Source: Absidia repens
Lineage: Eukaryota > Mucoromycota > Mucoromycetes > Mucorales > Cunninghamellaceae
DNA: 64,000 nt
Assembly: GCA_002105175.1 (NCBI GenBank)
Contig: MCGE01000014.1
Coordinates: 620,001 to 684,000 of the forward strand
Direction of reading: 5' to 3'
Numbering within the stretch: the stretch's first letter is position 1; each line of letters begins with the position of its first letter. Below, one piece after another: positions 9,301-21,350 of the stretch. The position numbers were made by a program, and so were the translations under genes. The notes beneath the pieces are model-generated. The model did not search any database and was not told the DNA's origin. It saw only the letters and a list, made by a program, of their open reading frames with translations.

Positions 9301-12031
9301 TTAAGCAGCCGCCACCTGTTCACGCATCAAGTTCAAAGCGGAGCCGGCCTTGAACCATTTAATTTGGCCTTCGTTGAAAGTATGGTTGAGTGTAATATCT
9401 TCGGTGGCACCATTCGACTTATGGAGACGGAGGGTCAGAGGCTTGCCTTCTTGGAAATCCGTTAATCCGAGAATATCCACCTTGTCAGAAGGGTCAATCT
9501 TGTCATAGTCCGCAGGATTGGCAAACGTCAAAGGTAACATTCCTTGTTTCTTCAGATTGGTTTCGTGGATACGTGCAAATGATTTGACAATGATGGCACT
9601 ACCATTCAAAAACCGAGGTTCTAAATAGATGCACAAAAAAAAAAAAAAAGAAAAAAAAGCCACTCAGTGTAAGTATAGATGACACTCGCCCCTCTCTTTC
9701 CTTTTGTGTGTGTGTGTGTGCAGTTTACCTAAAGCCGCATGTTCACGGGATGATCCTTCACCATAGTTTTCATCACCAACCACTACCCAGCGAACACCTT
9801 CCGCCTTGTAATCACGGGCCGTTTCAGGAACACCCTTGTATTCGCCGGTGAATTGATTCTTGACCTTGTTGACAGCATCGTTTTCCGCATTGACGGCACC
9901 AATCAGCATGTTGTTGGAAATATTATCCAAGTGACCACGGTATTTGAGCCAGGGTCCGGCCATGGAGATGTGATCGGTGGTACATTTTCCTTTGACCTTG
10001 ATAAGAATAGGAACTTCCTTGATATCTTTGCCATCCCATTTGGCAAACGGTTTGAGTAATTGAAGACGGTTGGAATTCGGGTCAACGGCCACCTGGACAC
10101 TGGCACGGTCAGAGGGTGGTTCTTGATAAGTGTTTTCGCCAGCATCATAGCCTTTGGGAGGAAGTTCATAGCCAGAAGGAGGTTGGAACTTGAATGGTTT
10201 ACCATCGGAGCCCGGCAACGAGTCGTTGATTGGATTGAAGGTCAAGTCACCAGCAATGGTCAAAGCGGTGACGATTTCCGGAGAGGCAACAAAGGCATGG
10301 GTGGCTGGGTTGGCGTCGTTGCGACCAGTGAAGTTACGGTTGTACGAGGTGATGATCGAGTTCTTTTCGCCCTTCTTGACATCATGACGATCCCATTGAC
10401 CAATACAAGGACCACATGCATTTGCAAGCACCACACCACCAGCATTGGTAAGCACATCCATGATACCGTCCCGTTCGATCGTGGCTCGGATCTGCTCGGA
10501 CCCAGGAGTAATGGTGAATTGAGATTTGACCTTGATACCATGATCAGCGGCTTGTTGAGCAAGGGACGCTGAGCGAGCCATGTCTTCATAAGAGGAATTG
10601 GTGCAAGACCCGATCAGGCCCACCTTGAGTTCTTCAGGCCAGTCGTTTTTCTTGAGGGTTTCCTTGAATTTCGAAAGAGGGGTCGCCAAATCAGGAGTGA
10701 ATGGACCATTGATATGAGGTTCAAGTGTATCTAGGTTGATTTCGATCAATTCGTCATATTGGGCATCTTCATCGGCTTTGAGATTGTGGGCAAAGGATTC
10801 GGCATATTTTGCAATATTGGCACGTTTGGTAGCACGGAGATAATCACCCATACGGTTGTTGAAGGGGAAAATGGAGGTCGTGGCACCAATTTCAGCACCC
10901 ATGTTACAGATTGTTCCCATACCAGTACAGGAAATGGAATCCACACCGTCACCGAGATATTCAACAATAGCACCTGTACCACCTTTTACTGTCAAAATAC
11001 CAGCCACCTTGAGAATCACATCCTTGGGAGAAGTCCATCCATGTAGTTTTCCTGTCAGCTTGACACCAATGACCTTGGGGCATTTGAGTTCCCATGGAAT
11101 ATCCGCCATCACATCTACAGCATCAGCACCGCCAACACCAATAGCCACCATACCCAAGCCACCAGCGTTTGGCGTGTGGGAATCGGTACCGATCATGAGA
11201 CCACCAGGAAAGGCATAGTTTTCAAGAATGATTTGATGGATAATACCAGAACCAGGACGCCAAAATCCAATGTTGTATTTAGCAGTTGATGTTGCCAAAA
11301 AATCGTAGACTTCTTTGTTGATGTCGATAGCTCGCGCCAAATCCTTGGCACCCCCGACTTGAGCTTCAATCAAGTGATCACAATGGACGGTAGTGGGTAC
11401 GGCAACACTAGGAAGACCAGCAGACATGAATTGTAAAAGGGCCATTTGAGCAGTGGCATCTTGACATGCAACACGGTCAGGACGAAGCTTAAGGTAGGAT
11501 TTGCCGCGTTCAATATCTTGGTTTTGAGCATCGTCCAAGTGACCATAAACCACCTTTTCAGATAAGGTCAAAGGACGATTCAATCTATTGCCCCCAACAG
11601 TCCCCCACAAAAAAAAAAAATAACAACAACAAACAAATAATGAGTATGGGTATATAAATATATAGTATATCATTCGTCCATTTCATAGTGACTACACCGT
11701 CACTCCGTCGCTCCACCTCCTCCCCGTCACTAATGATCTCTTTTGGTTTCACTTACCTTTTACGGACAACTTGCAAGTTATCTTCAATACGTTGATAGTT
11801 GATGAATTTGTCTTGTTCAAGATTGGACATGGTGACCTTTTGACTTGCATAATTACCACCAGCCTGAGCATAAGTACGCGCAGGAATATGAGTACGAATA
11901 GTAGGACCAAAAGCCTAGGAAAAATAAATAAGTAATGTGAGTATGCGAAAGGGATAAACGGAGTACGAAACTGGCCAGTTTAATATGAGTTTTACCTTGG
12001 CGGCTTTGATGAATGATGTAGAAGACAACAT
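9301..12031 (-). CDS. ACO1: Aconitate hydratase, mitochondrial
   Basis: Four exons on the minus strand (11996-12031, 11757-11914, 9729-11584, 9301-9620) join in frame to 789 aa, the usual size. The N-terminus ([12 protein letters not shown], then an Arg/Ala-rich stretch to YAQAGG) is a typical mitochondrial presequence. Iron-sulphur cysteines are in [10 protein letters not shown] and [12 protein letters not shown]. Active-site loops include [14 protein letters not shown] and [11 protein letters not shown]. It isomerises citrate to isocitrate in the TCA cycle; in yeast it also packages mitochondrial DNA. The first exon encodes only 12 residues, so an annotator relying on long ORFs would miss the start. 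Confidence in product is very high and in exon ends high. Confidence 0.97.
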
Positions 12032-13359
12032 TATAATAGAAGAAAGAGAGTTGCTCTGACAAGGCAAATCTGTAAGGGCAGTGAAATAAGAGAGGGGGGG
12101 GGGAGGGGTGAAAAGAAAAAGTAACAAAGGAAAAAGGAAAAAGGAAAAAAAAAAAAAAAAAAAAAAAAGAGGGAAAAAAATTCTAGGGAGTATTTGTACA
12201 TTCGAAAGCATGATTTCATATCGCCAATGGGCAAAGTTTTTGAATTTGAAATTCCGCTCTTCATGTCAAACGACCTCACTGTTTCACCACCCTATCCTCC
12301 TATTTTTCTCTAAAGATGGATTGTCTTTTTCCCACAACTCATTAGATATACGCGTATAATTCGGTAAACGAAGAGAAGTATTAGGACTAGTGGATGTTAC
12401 TTAACGAAAAGGGAAAGGGGGGGGGGGCATGTAAATTCAATAGTGTATAGCCCACTTGGGCCCGAGAAAAATAAAAACCACCCCCGACGACATTTATTTT
12501 AAAAAAAGTTAGTTATTTTCAATGGAACTTCACCTACATTCAAAGAGAAGGTTTTCTTTCACTTGCTTAATTATTATGGTTTATTGTATAGTTTGTTGTT
12601 GACGAAGAATATGAATCCCTGGTTTTAAGGAGACAAAACGCTATTATGCATCTTTGTATTGAATGGACAGGCATACAAAAAAAAACTTTTTTAATCTACG
12701 ACGCGCACCGCAGAAAGCAAACTCTAACTGGAAAATCGTTGATGGGACCCATTTCGTTATGATGATGATGATAGCTAGTTAACCCCCCCCCATCAAGGAA
12801 GAAAAAGAATTCTTTTATTGGATTTACGCAGTTCCTTATGCAAGAAATAAGCGTATAATAGAGAACAATAATTTTTCATGTATTGATGTCAACTAATTTT
12901 TGCAAGTGCCGCTTCGCAATCTCCCTTATGTTTTTATTTTTTCTTGGCTTCTTTTCATGACCCCCGTTCCTTCGTTTTTTCTATTGTATGCCTCTCCCCA
13001 ATCAAGAAATGGGCGCTCTACAGAATTAAAAAAACAAAAAACCATCGTTATTAACACTTGAATACCCAACCAACCAACATACCTTCTTCCTCTTCTACCC
13101 CCAACAAAATCACAGCCCCTCAATCAAACATCCCTGACGCCTTTTTAACAAAAACACACATAAATAATAATGATGCACAAAAAAACAACAATATGGTTTT
13201 TTTATTTATTGGGAGTTGCAAAACGAATAAATATACATTTTGTCTATAAAAAGTGTCAAGTGAAAAATGGGCTTTCAACCAATTCAATCGTGCCACCAAA
13301 AAATAATAATAATAATATATATATATACATAACTAAAAGAGGATAATAATAACTATAAT
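12032..13359. other. Intergenic, no gene seen
   Basis: Includes the aconitase 5' region with a long purine run (12122-12180 on plus), a TTTGAAATTCCGC motif at 12245-12257, G9 and C9 runs, and the AT-rich 3' flank of the kinase gene. Nothing resembling a gene. Confidence 0.45.
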
Positions 13360-15158
13360 TCAAACGGGGGAGAAGGGTTGATTACTATTTGTACAAGGGG
13401 AAGAAGGAAGGGGATGATGATGCTGATAGTGGCGATGAGGCGTACATGTTTCTATGGAAGCCACCCAAGGATCCGATAAAAGAAAAGGCATGGTACATCG
13501 ATCCGGCGGATATGGTTCCAACAAATGAGCGATCGTCTGTCTTGCATAACGTGGGATATAGGCCAATAAGCTATTCCTGTTGTTCAGATACATTTGATAA
13601 TTTGCATCCCTGTCGGGACGAGGGACGTACCAAGCAAATCGGTGGAGCACCATGCATACATAAATAATACCACAGGACCAAAGGTCGGCTGAAAAGGCGT
13701 TGTAAAACGGTTGATTGTATTGCTCTGGTGCAATGTAGGGATCTGATCCACATAAGCCTAAATAAAAAAGAAAGTAGAAAGGGTGAGATATATCAAAACA
13801 AGCCCATACATTTTTCATTCAAAATATACCTTTTGACAGTCTGTCCTCTTTTTCGTAAGGATAACGCACGACAGTGGCGGTACCAAAGTCGATAATTTTG
13901 ACAATGTTGCGTTCATCCATGACCAAATTATCTAGCTTTAAATCTCTATAAAATAGTTTGTTTAGCCCTAACCTATTTGGCCACGTTTTGAGTGTGTCCT
14001 GGATAATTTACCTGTGACCAATACCAACTTGATGAAGATAATCAACGCCACTTAAGAGCTGCCGCCAACAACAACCGATTTCAGCAGGAGACAATTCACT
14101 GTTCATGACGATAGTAAACATATCATACGGGACATATTCCATGATTTGATAAAATGACGATCCTTCTTGAATAATGTCCAAAGTTTCAATGATATTGTCG
14201 TGGTGTAACATGGATCCAATGCAAAATTCAGCGGTCACCTTCTTGACATACGCCCGTTCAGATTCTGGAGGTTCGCGCTTTCTGAATTCCTTGACAGCAA
14301 ACACCTTGTTATCTTTTGCGCGACGAATTACACAAACTGATCCCCCGAACCTTTCCCGATCACAGTACCTATACGAAGAAAAAGTAAGTAAGTTTATTAT
14401 TACACCATATCCATGTTTATATATATATATATATATAAATGTATTTGTTTACACTTACCCCATTTTCCATAATGATGTTTTAAATCCTTATTGAATTCAT
14501 TCCCAAACGAGTAAGCAACACAACCACTACCGCTTCCAATACCAGACTTGCTACTGCGTTGACTGCCGACATCCGATAGTTTGCTGGTTCCATGGCGCGA
14601 GTTTCGCTTGAAGAGATGCTTGAATTCTTTAAATATGCTATCGTGTCGTTCAAGGTGATTGTAATGCGTGCTGAGATAATGGCTGTCATAAACGGGTTTC
14701 TTGAAAACGAATTGTTGACTGGGTGCACTTTCCGATTTGCTTAAATCCCCCATTTTATGCTGTCGTAAATAGTACTCCTGCTGTTGCTGTTGCTGTTGTG
14801 GCAGTGGAGGTGATGTTGACGATTTGGTAGTACTGTGTTCCGTTGCTGTCAAAAGTGAGGAGGATGAATATGCATCTCTATATGGACGCTGTCGTTGTTG
14901 CAGCATGGTATAATTATTGTTGTCTTGTACTACTGAGGATATGGAGGTTGTCACTTTATTTTCGTGTAGTTTTTCTTTGTCAATGAGCGAGTTGCGGTTG
15001 TGAAATGGGATACTGGGATTGACTGGTTGATACGTACAGGAGAGACGATCTTGAAAAAGAGTATGGCTAGTTGTTGCAGTATCCAAAGATGAAGTTCTTA
15101 TTTTGTGCTGCGTATCGCTTAAACAGTGTTGATGAGGATGAGACGCTTTTTCAAACAT
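13360..15158 (-). CDS. Serine/threonine kinase of the fungal Npr1/Hal family, with a frame break in the glycine loop
   Basis: Minus-strand exons 14459-15158, 14012-14368, 13830-13945 and 13360-13757. The first 230 residues are low-complexity (Ser/Gln-rich, a run of Gln), as in Npr1/Hal4/Hal5-type kinases that control plasma-membrane transporters. The kinase domain starts at YGKWGTVIGKGSG and has FAVKEF (ATP lysine), HRDLKLDN (catalytic loop), DFGTA and GSDPYIAPE. It ends with the C-lobe motif ARQTIAHLLEPYPPDR. All splice phases agree except in exon 2, which is one base short: the run of five C at 14342-14346 would need six to read GKGSGGSV continuously. As written, the frame stops shortly afterwards. 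Either a homopolymer error or a broken gene. Confidence 0.85.
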
Positions 15159-15782
15159 AGTGGTAGCATTCGAAGCAAAAAAAAAAAAAGAAAAGGTAAT
15201 GCAAGCGGGATAATTCTAAAGGCAGTCGGGATTGTAAATTCTGGTCCCAAGTCAATGCAAAAGGTTTCGCACGATTGGTTGAAAATTCAGCAAATAGTTT
15301 CATTTGAATCAAGCTAATTGATTAGAAGAAAAAAGTGTATGTAAAATTATGCGTGGATCACACCAATTTCTCGAGAAAAAAAAAAGGGGGGGGAAGAAAG
15401 GAGGTGCAAGGAAAATCATGGCACATACATTACATATGATACCAAGAATAAGAAAGTGGGATCAAGAAGTGCCCACTTTATATATTTATGACTTCACGTG
15501 CCTTGGAACTCAAAAGTTAAAACAGATGATCATAAAATACTTAATACTCGAAACTTGAATTTTCATAACACACATGGTCTTTTTTTAGATGCGTCATCAT
15601 CACCAAAAACTTCTCAGCTCCTTCTTTGTATTTTTTGCTCTCCTCTCCTTTTCTTTCTCTTTCTCTTTCTTCAATATTATACTTTTTTTTTTTTTTTTAT
15701 TCTCCACACTAACTTTATCTTTTTTTTTTTTTTACCTCTTTTATTATTTTTTATTCTTTTGCTGTAACTCTCCACCTCCACA
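15159..15782. other. Divergent intergenic region between kinase and UCH37-like gene
   Basis: 624 bases serve both start codons. The last 150 bases before 15783 are almost pure pyrimidine on the plus strand, as in other leaders here. A poly-A/G run lies at 15374-15400. No gene. Confidence 0.45.
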
Positions 15783-17663
15783 ATGACACGAGAGGATTCT
15801 CTCGAATGGCTACATATGGATCCTAACCCAGGTAAACCATATAACTACAGCCTTATATATTCACTGACCTGTTTTTTGAATTTTAGGTTTATTTACTCAA
15901 CTTTGTTTGAATATGGGTGTTAAAGATGTCCAAGTTGAGCCCATCTTATCAATCAAACGCAACTTTTTGTGTGATCAACGGTAAGAAAAAACCTCTCACC
16001 GTATAATAACAGCCCTTCAGTTCTTCTAGAATAGATAGGATCTCTGCTATTTGCTAAACATGACCCTGATTCTGTATTTTTTAAAGGCCCGTCTACGGTA
16101 TTATTGTCTTTTTACATCAAACACCTACCAGTACACCAACACCCGCAAGCAAAGACGATTCTGTGACTCCAAATGATCATATGTATTTTGCGAATCAGGC
16201 AAGTCCAAAAGAAAAAATATGTAAATATGTGCAATATAGTGGTGGCAATAGTGTTGTATGACATGATATTTCTTCTATTTTGTCGTTTATGCAGATGGTT
16301 GCAAACTTTAAAAAAAATGCCAAACACATACACACGTACCTACAAAGTTTTACTCACCCATTTTTTTCTTTTTTTTTTCGCTTTTATATGTTAAAATGAT
16401 ATTTGGTTATAGGTGGTAAACAATGCTTATGCGATGCATGCCTTATTAAGTATCCTTCTTAATTGTGATATCATCAAAATTGGATCTACGCTGACGGAAT
16501 TCAAGGATTTTACTAAAGATTTTCCATCTACGGTAAGCCATTGGAGAAAATGCCGGGAAAGAAAACAAAGGTGGAAGCAGTATAATTATGCGTAAAGGTG
16601 ATTTACGTGTATTTATGCCTCAAATACTATAAATCGTTATTACTAACTTCATGTTTTTAACCTCTTTGTAGATAAAAGGATTAAGTTTAAGCAACAGCCA
16701 CGCACTTCGGAAATCACACAATTACGTAGCACGGTAAGTTAGGAAGAACCAGCAATACGTTACGCTCTGACAATGATATTAACACGTTTATATATATATA
16801 TATATATAGATCTTGGCCCAAACAGCCCAAAAAAAAATCAGCATATCAATACATTAGCTACATACCATTTGAAGGATACTTGTGGGAGTTAGACGGACTA
16901 AAAAGCGGGCCTTTACGTTTAGGTAATTTAAGCATTAGATGGGGGTAGCATGATAATGTTGATAAAGAAGATGAATTGACCTCCCTAGTGTTTTTTTTAT
17001 TTTTATTTTTTCATTTCTTTCTTTCTCAAGGTCCATGCACTGAAACAAATTGGCTGGATAGACTTCAATTTGAACTATTACGGAAAACGGATAGGTAAAA
17101 AGAAAAAACAATGTCATTGCTATTCTCTTATATGCGATGTTTATTTTATATTAGGTTTCAAAAGCAAAATATGCCTTATTCCATGTGGTCTATCATCGAA
17201 GATCGAAGAACTGTACTTCAACGGAAATTGGTAGCGAAATCGAACAAAACAAACAACATAGAAACAAAACTGGACGAATATTACCCTGAATGGCGGCTGA
17301 TGACCGATGTTCAAAAGTGGGAAGAAGAATACCAATATGCCATGTTGAATGTAAGTGATATACATACCTGTACAAAATTATTTATATTGATATACTAACC
17401 GACAACTACGACAATTTTACCACTCCTTTGGATGAATACTAGAAACACAACGTACTTGGATTGGATGTAGCAGCTCATATGACACGCCATTATCAGTCAA
17501 GGAATGACGCAATGCCATCAGACCCCCAATGTTATGATCATGATCAATTCAACTTTAAGGAACAAATGGATACTTGGTTACAAACAAAAGACGAAATTCT
17601 ACGAATATACAATGACCTTGGAAAAGAAGAAGAAAAGCATCAGCATTATCAAGTAAGTCCAAC

Positions 17664-17694
<31 letters not shown>

Positions 17695-17872
17695 GTATAT
17701 AATGTATATAAAAGATTCCGCCCCTGAGTATTCTCTTTTTATATATATATACATATATTTCTAGTGTGATACAGTTCGACGACAACATGACTATGACCCA
17801 TTTATCACCGCCTACTTGGAGGCACTTCAATCTCAAGGCCTATTAGATCAAATCATCACTGGATCCACCTAG
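15783..17872 (+). CDS. UCH37/UCHL5-like ubiquitin hydrolase, catalytic Cys and His replaced (predicted pseudoenzyme)
   Basis: Ten exons (15783-15831, 15887-15980, 16087-16198, 16413-16532, 16672-16733, 16810-16922, 17031-17094, 17155-17350, 17443-17652, 17765-17872) join in frame to 375 aa. Peptidase C12 features run throughout: WLHMDPNPGLFTQL, VQVEPI, KGLSLSNSHALRKSHN, WELDGLKSGPLRLG. In UCH37 the active site is Q...NNAC...H...D. Here Gln85 and Asp174 are kept, but Cys is Tyr91 (NNAYAM, TAT at 16428-16430) and His is Gln159 (AYQYISY, CAA at 16847-16849). The C-terminal ULD-like segment, with RRQHDYDPFITAYLEAL, is kept; in UCH37 this region binds Rpn13 of the proteasome. It may bind ubiquitin or the proteasome without cleaving. 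Intron 3 has a GC donor. Confidence 0.93.
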
Positions 17873-18291
17873 TCTAGCTATACCCCCTCCCATCTCCCCC
17901 ATCTATCATCATCCGATACCACTGCACATGTATACACCAAACTTTTCATTGACCATTTTCCTTCTTGTTATTTTTTATCATATGCATTCACTTTTTTTTT
18001 TTTATATATTACATCCTCTTTTACAAATATGACTACGCTTTCCTTCTTCTTCTTTATCGGCTACCATAGTTATTATGTAGTTGTTTCCTTTTCCTTTTTT
18101 TACCACCATTTTATCATAATTATACAAAATAAAACATATATTTTTACCACACCATATCAATCAACTAGACTCAATTACCCTATATAGTCAAACACAGAAC
18201 AATGGATGCAAATGATCACTGTTTAGTAGTAATCATGGAATATGCAGAAGAGTGGGGACACATGTATCTTTCTACAAAAAAGAATCATCGC

Positions 18292-18322
<31 letters not shown>

Positions 18323-18514
18323 AAAGCTGTAACATGTAGTAGTACGCAACAGAGACCACGTGGGTTTTCTTTATTGATGGAATTATTCATTCATTGTATT
18401 GACAAAAATAAAATAAATTATAAAAAAGGAAGGATGGGGTGGCGGACTATGATCAAATATAACTAAAGTAAATGCTAATGTGGATGTAAATGTGTGCAAA
18501 GAGAAAAGGGTAAA
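17873..18514. other. Intergenic between convergent genes
   Basis: 3' flanks of the UCH37-like and TMEM230-like genes. AATAAA near 18127 is a likely poly(A) signal for the plus-strand gene. Poly-A run at 18292-18318. No gene. Confidence 0.45.
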
Positions 18515-19092
18515 CTAATCATCCCAATCCGGAATCATGGAGAATTCATAGCCCGGATACTTGTAATATGCGTAATAGGCAATGTAAAGATGGTACGCAC
18601 CTTGAAAAAAAAAAAAAAAAAAAACCACATTAAGTTATTCAACACCACACAAAACCGTTTGTTCATATAAACCTACCAGGAATAAACATGATCGATCCGA
18701 GGACAAGTAAAGGAATCGCTCGACTGAGATATTCTTCGGTAGCGATGAATCCAAGTTTGATCAGTACCCCAATGACTATTAGCACTGATCCTATGGCGAA
18801 TAATAACGTTGCTAATCCAATGGCTTTCCAAGGAACTAGATTCCATAATGTATAATAATAATAAGAAAAAAAGGTCAGTATTGTATATTTGATACCAATG
18901 ACCGGGTAGCAAGAGGATAGCAATAGTAGTTGACTTGTTACCTTCCCTCTTCCCACTATCTCCACTAAACTGAAAAAAAAAAGACCTACTCTGTGGTTCA
19001 GGTTGTGTGAATTGTTCAGCAGTAAATCCAGCGTCTTCTTGTAATTCCGCAAGTAGTTTTCTTCTCGATTTGAATTTAAGAGGATGACGCAT
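18515..19092 (-). CDS. TMEM230-family small membrane protein
   Basis: Three minus-strand exons (18990-19092, 18677-18835, 18515-18600) give 115 aa in frame, close to the roughly 120 aa of TMEM230. The N-terminus is basic (MRHPLKFKSRRKLLAELQED), then IPWKAIGLATLLFAIGSVLI and IGVLIKL form the first hairpin segment. The second helix is AIPLLVLGSIMFIPG, and the conserved end is GAYHLYIAYYAYYKYPGYEF...IPDWDD. The family (DUF872) sits in secretory and recycling vesicles in animals. The start is taken at 19092 because the upstream in-frame ATG at 19152 adds a hydrophobic stretch not typical of the family. Confidence 0.85.
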
Positions 19093-19557
19093 GGCAGTTG
19101 ATTGAGCAAAAAGTGTAAATAATGTTAAAGAAAGAGTGAGCTTCCCACCCAAAAAAAAAAAAAAAAAAATCCCAAAAAAGAAAAAAAAAACTGCATGGTA
19201 TTCAATGTCCGGTGGAGCACATATTATTGATGCCGTATATCAATCATCCCAGCCCGTTGCAAATGCCAAATTCACTAATTTTGGTTCAATAAAAAAGCAC
19301 ACAACAATATATATAAGGCAGGGTATTAGACTTCATCTTCTGGTTTTTTATTTCAATAAGACATACATAGAGAGCAAAAAGACACAAGGAAGATAACGGC
19401 CAAAATAATAATTGTAAAAAAGAAAGAAGTTTATGCAGTGTATAATAAATAAAACAGGTGTGGTAAATAAAAAAAGGAGTTGCTCTAATCTAAGACGTGG
19501 TAGAGAGAGTGTCTGTGTATGGGTGGAGATATTTTTCTGGCAGAGGGGTGGCGGTGA
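19093..19557. other. Intergenic, no gene seen
   Basis: Short spacer between two minus-strand genes, with poly-A runs at 19150-19190. It should hold the TMEM230-like promoter and the 3' end of the esterase-like gene. Confidence 0.4.
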
Positions 19558-21350
19558 TCAAGACAGGCCGTTACATAAAATACCAAAGAGAGCCTGGTTT
19601 TCGACATCAATGACATTGCGTTTGGTATAGATAGTGCCATGATATCTACAGGTGTTGTGTTCCAAGCCCAGTTGATGTGTATCCCAGAGTTTTAAGCGCG
19701 GATGTTGTTGTGGATCGACCAGTTCACGGACAGCATTTGCAAAAGCACGACTTCGGCCGGCGTTCCAGGAGGTGTCGTAGTGTTGTCCGGTACCAAAGAA
19801 TTGAGGTGTACGTATAATGATGGTTTGATGGGGATGTGGGTAAGCAGTGTTGAGAAGATGATGTAAGAAATCCGAAAATGATTGCGCAAATTGATATGGT
19901 TTCATTCGACTGAGCGCTATATCGTCATTGCCTACACCAACAATCACAACATCCGCCAAAGGCAAATGTTCGTCCACACGTCGTTTAATTTCAGGCCGCC
20001 AATCTTGAAGGGTGATCGAGTTGACAGAGCTGTAATGGATGGAATTGTCGCCAAGTACAAGAGGTGTGTTATGGTCTGCCGCCCAGGGGTACAATGCATG
20101 ATCAGGATCTTCATCGTCGTCATTGCAGATACATGTTGCTTCGGGATCACTATTCATATCGCACCAATTGGGGGAGGCGAGCGTTTTCAAATTTCTAAGT
20201 ATCAAAAAAAAAAAAAAAAAAAGCAGGAAGGGGTGAGTGTGGTGAGCCAAACATGTATGTATTGTATTGACAGACAACTTACCTTCGCATATTTGCATCT
20301 GCCCATACATGAATTGTTTTTTGACGCAGACAGCGCAGACCATCTTGCCGTGTATAAGTCATATCACAATGATCAGGAATAAACTCGTGGATATTAGTGT
20401 CGTTTCGCCAACTACCTTCAAGTGATTGCTGCTGACCGTCGCAAGATGGAAGTGAAGTTGTTTGCGGAGAGACAGTGGCTGGGGTGACAATAGCAGCGTT
20501 ACTCGAGTCAAAGCTAAATGGTTGGTATCGATGCTGAATAGGTGTTTCCCAGAAATGAGATCGGTATTCGGTGGTGCTTTTTAGGACGTAAGAGTCGCTG
20601 TGTCGAAAGTAAACATTTGCGTAATAAGCATTGCTTTGCTTTGGATATTGTTGCAATGTGATAGGAATGCTGTAATCATTTCCCGTAGCTGTCATTGTGA
20701 TGATATCCGGTGGCGCATAATGTGAAACAACCTTGATCTTTGATGCTGCCGGTACAGGTCCAAGCTAATAATACGTGCACCAAAAAAATAAGGTAAGATC
20801 CCTTGTGCCTTAACGCCCGCACTAAAACCATCCTTTTTCTTTCTTACCAAAACTACTATACATAATCCGTGGTTTTGTTCAATAAATACATTGTCCAAGG
20901 TGAAATTCCCATCTGGTTGTAAAAAGAAGGATTTTGTCTTCCATCCGTCCCAGTATTGTCGATCAGATGCCCTACAAAAAATGAACGATATATGAGATGT
21001 TATTAGCGGACCTGTAAAATTAGTCTTCTTTTCTTCTTCTGTTGTACACCTAAGAAAATATAAACTTACAACCAATGAATATCACCTTTATCGCAAGGTT
21101 CCTGTCGTTTGATCTTGATGTTAGAGGTGAAGGTTTGATCAGTAGTTGTTACCGAGCTAATAGTAGATTCGGAATGAGACGTCAGTAAGAGATCATCTTC
21201 TTGAATGTGAGTTTCAGGTGGCGAGTAGAGTGAGGACCGATGTTTGGTGGATGTTGTGGCGTATTGATAGTAGGATATAGTTAGTAAAAAAACCAGAAAT
21301 GTGCCTATTAGAATGGTATGGCGTTGTTGTGAAGACATAGACGCCAACAT
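19558..21350 (-). CDS. Type II membrane protein with PC-esterase (NXPE/TBL-like) fold
   Basis: Exons 21070-21350, 20848-20971, 20283-20764 and 19558-20194 on the minus strand give 507 aa in frame. A short cytosolic N-terminus is followed by a membrane anchor (about residues 13-33) and a Ser/Thr-rich stem. Then comes a lumenal part starting CDKGDIHWL, with several cysteines. The order of motifs fits the GDSL/PC-esterase superfamily that acylates glycans in the Golgi: a strand plus putative nucleophile motif (TIHVWADANMRRNL), DVVIVGVGNDD, TIIIRTPQFFGTG, and an Asp/His block (LWDTHQL...RYHG). The expected Gly-Asp-Ser at the first block reads Ala-Asp-Ala, so the usual nucleophile is missing. Substrate unknown. 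Family call is moderate; membrane topology is clear. Confidence 0.65.

Noticed and set aside
10060..11218. Long plus-strand frames of up to 170 codons inside aconitase
   Set aside because: Shadow frames opposite a strongly coding, codon-biased exon.
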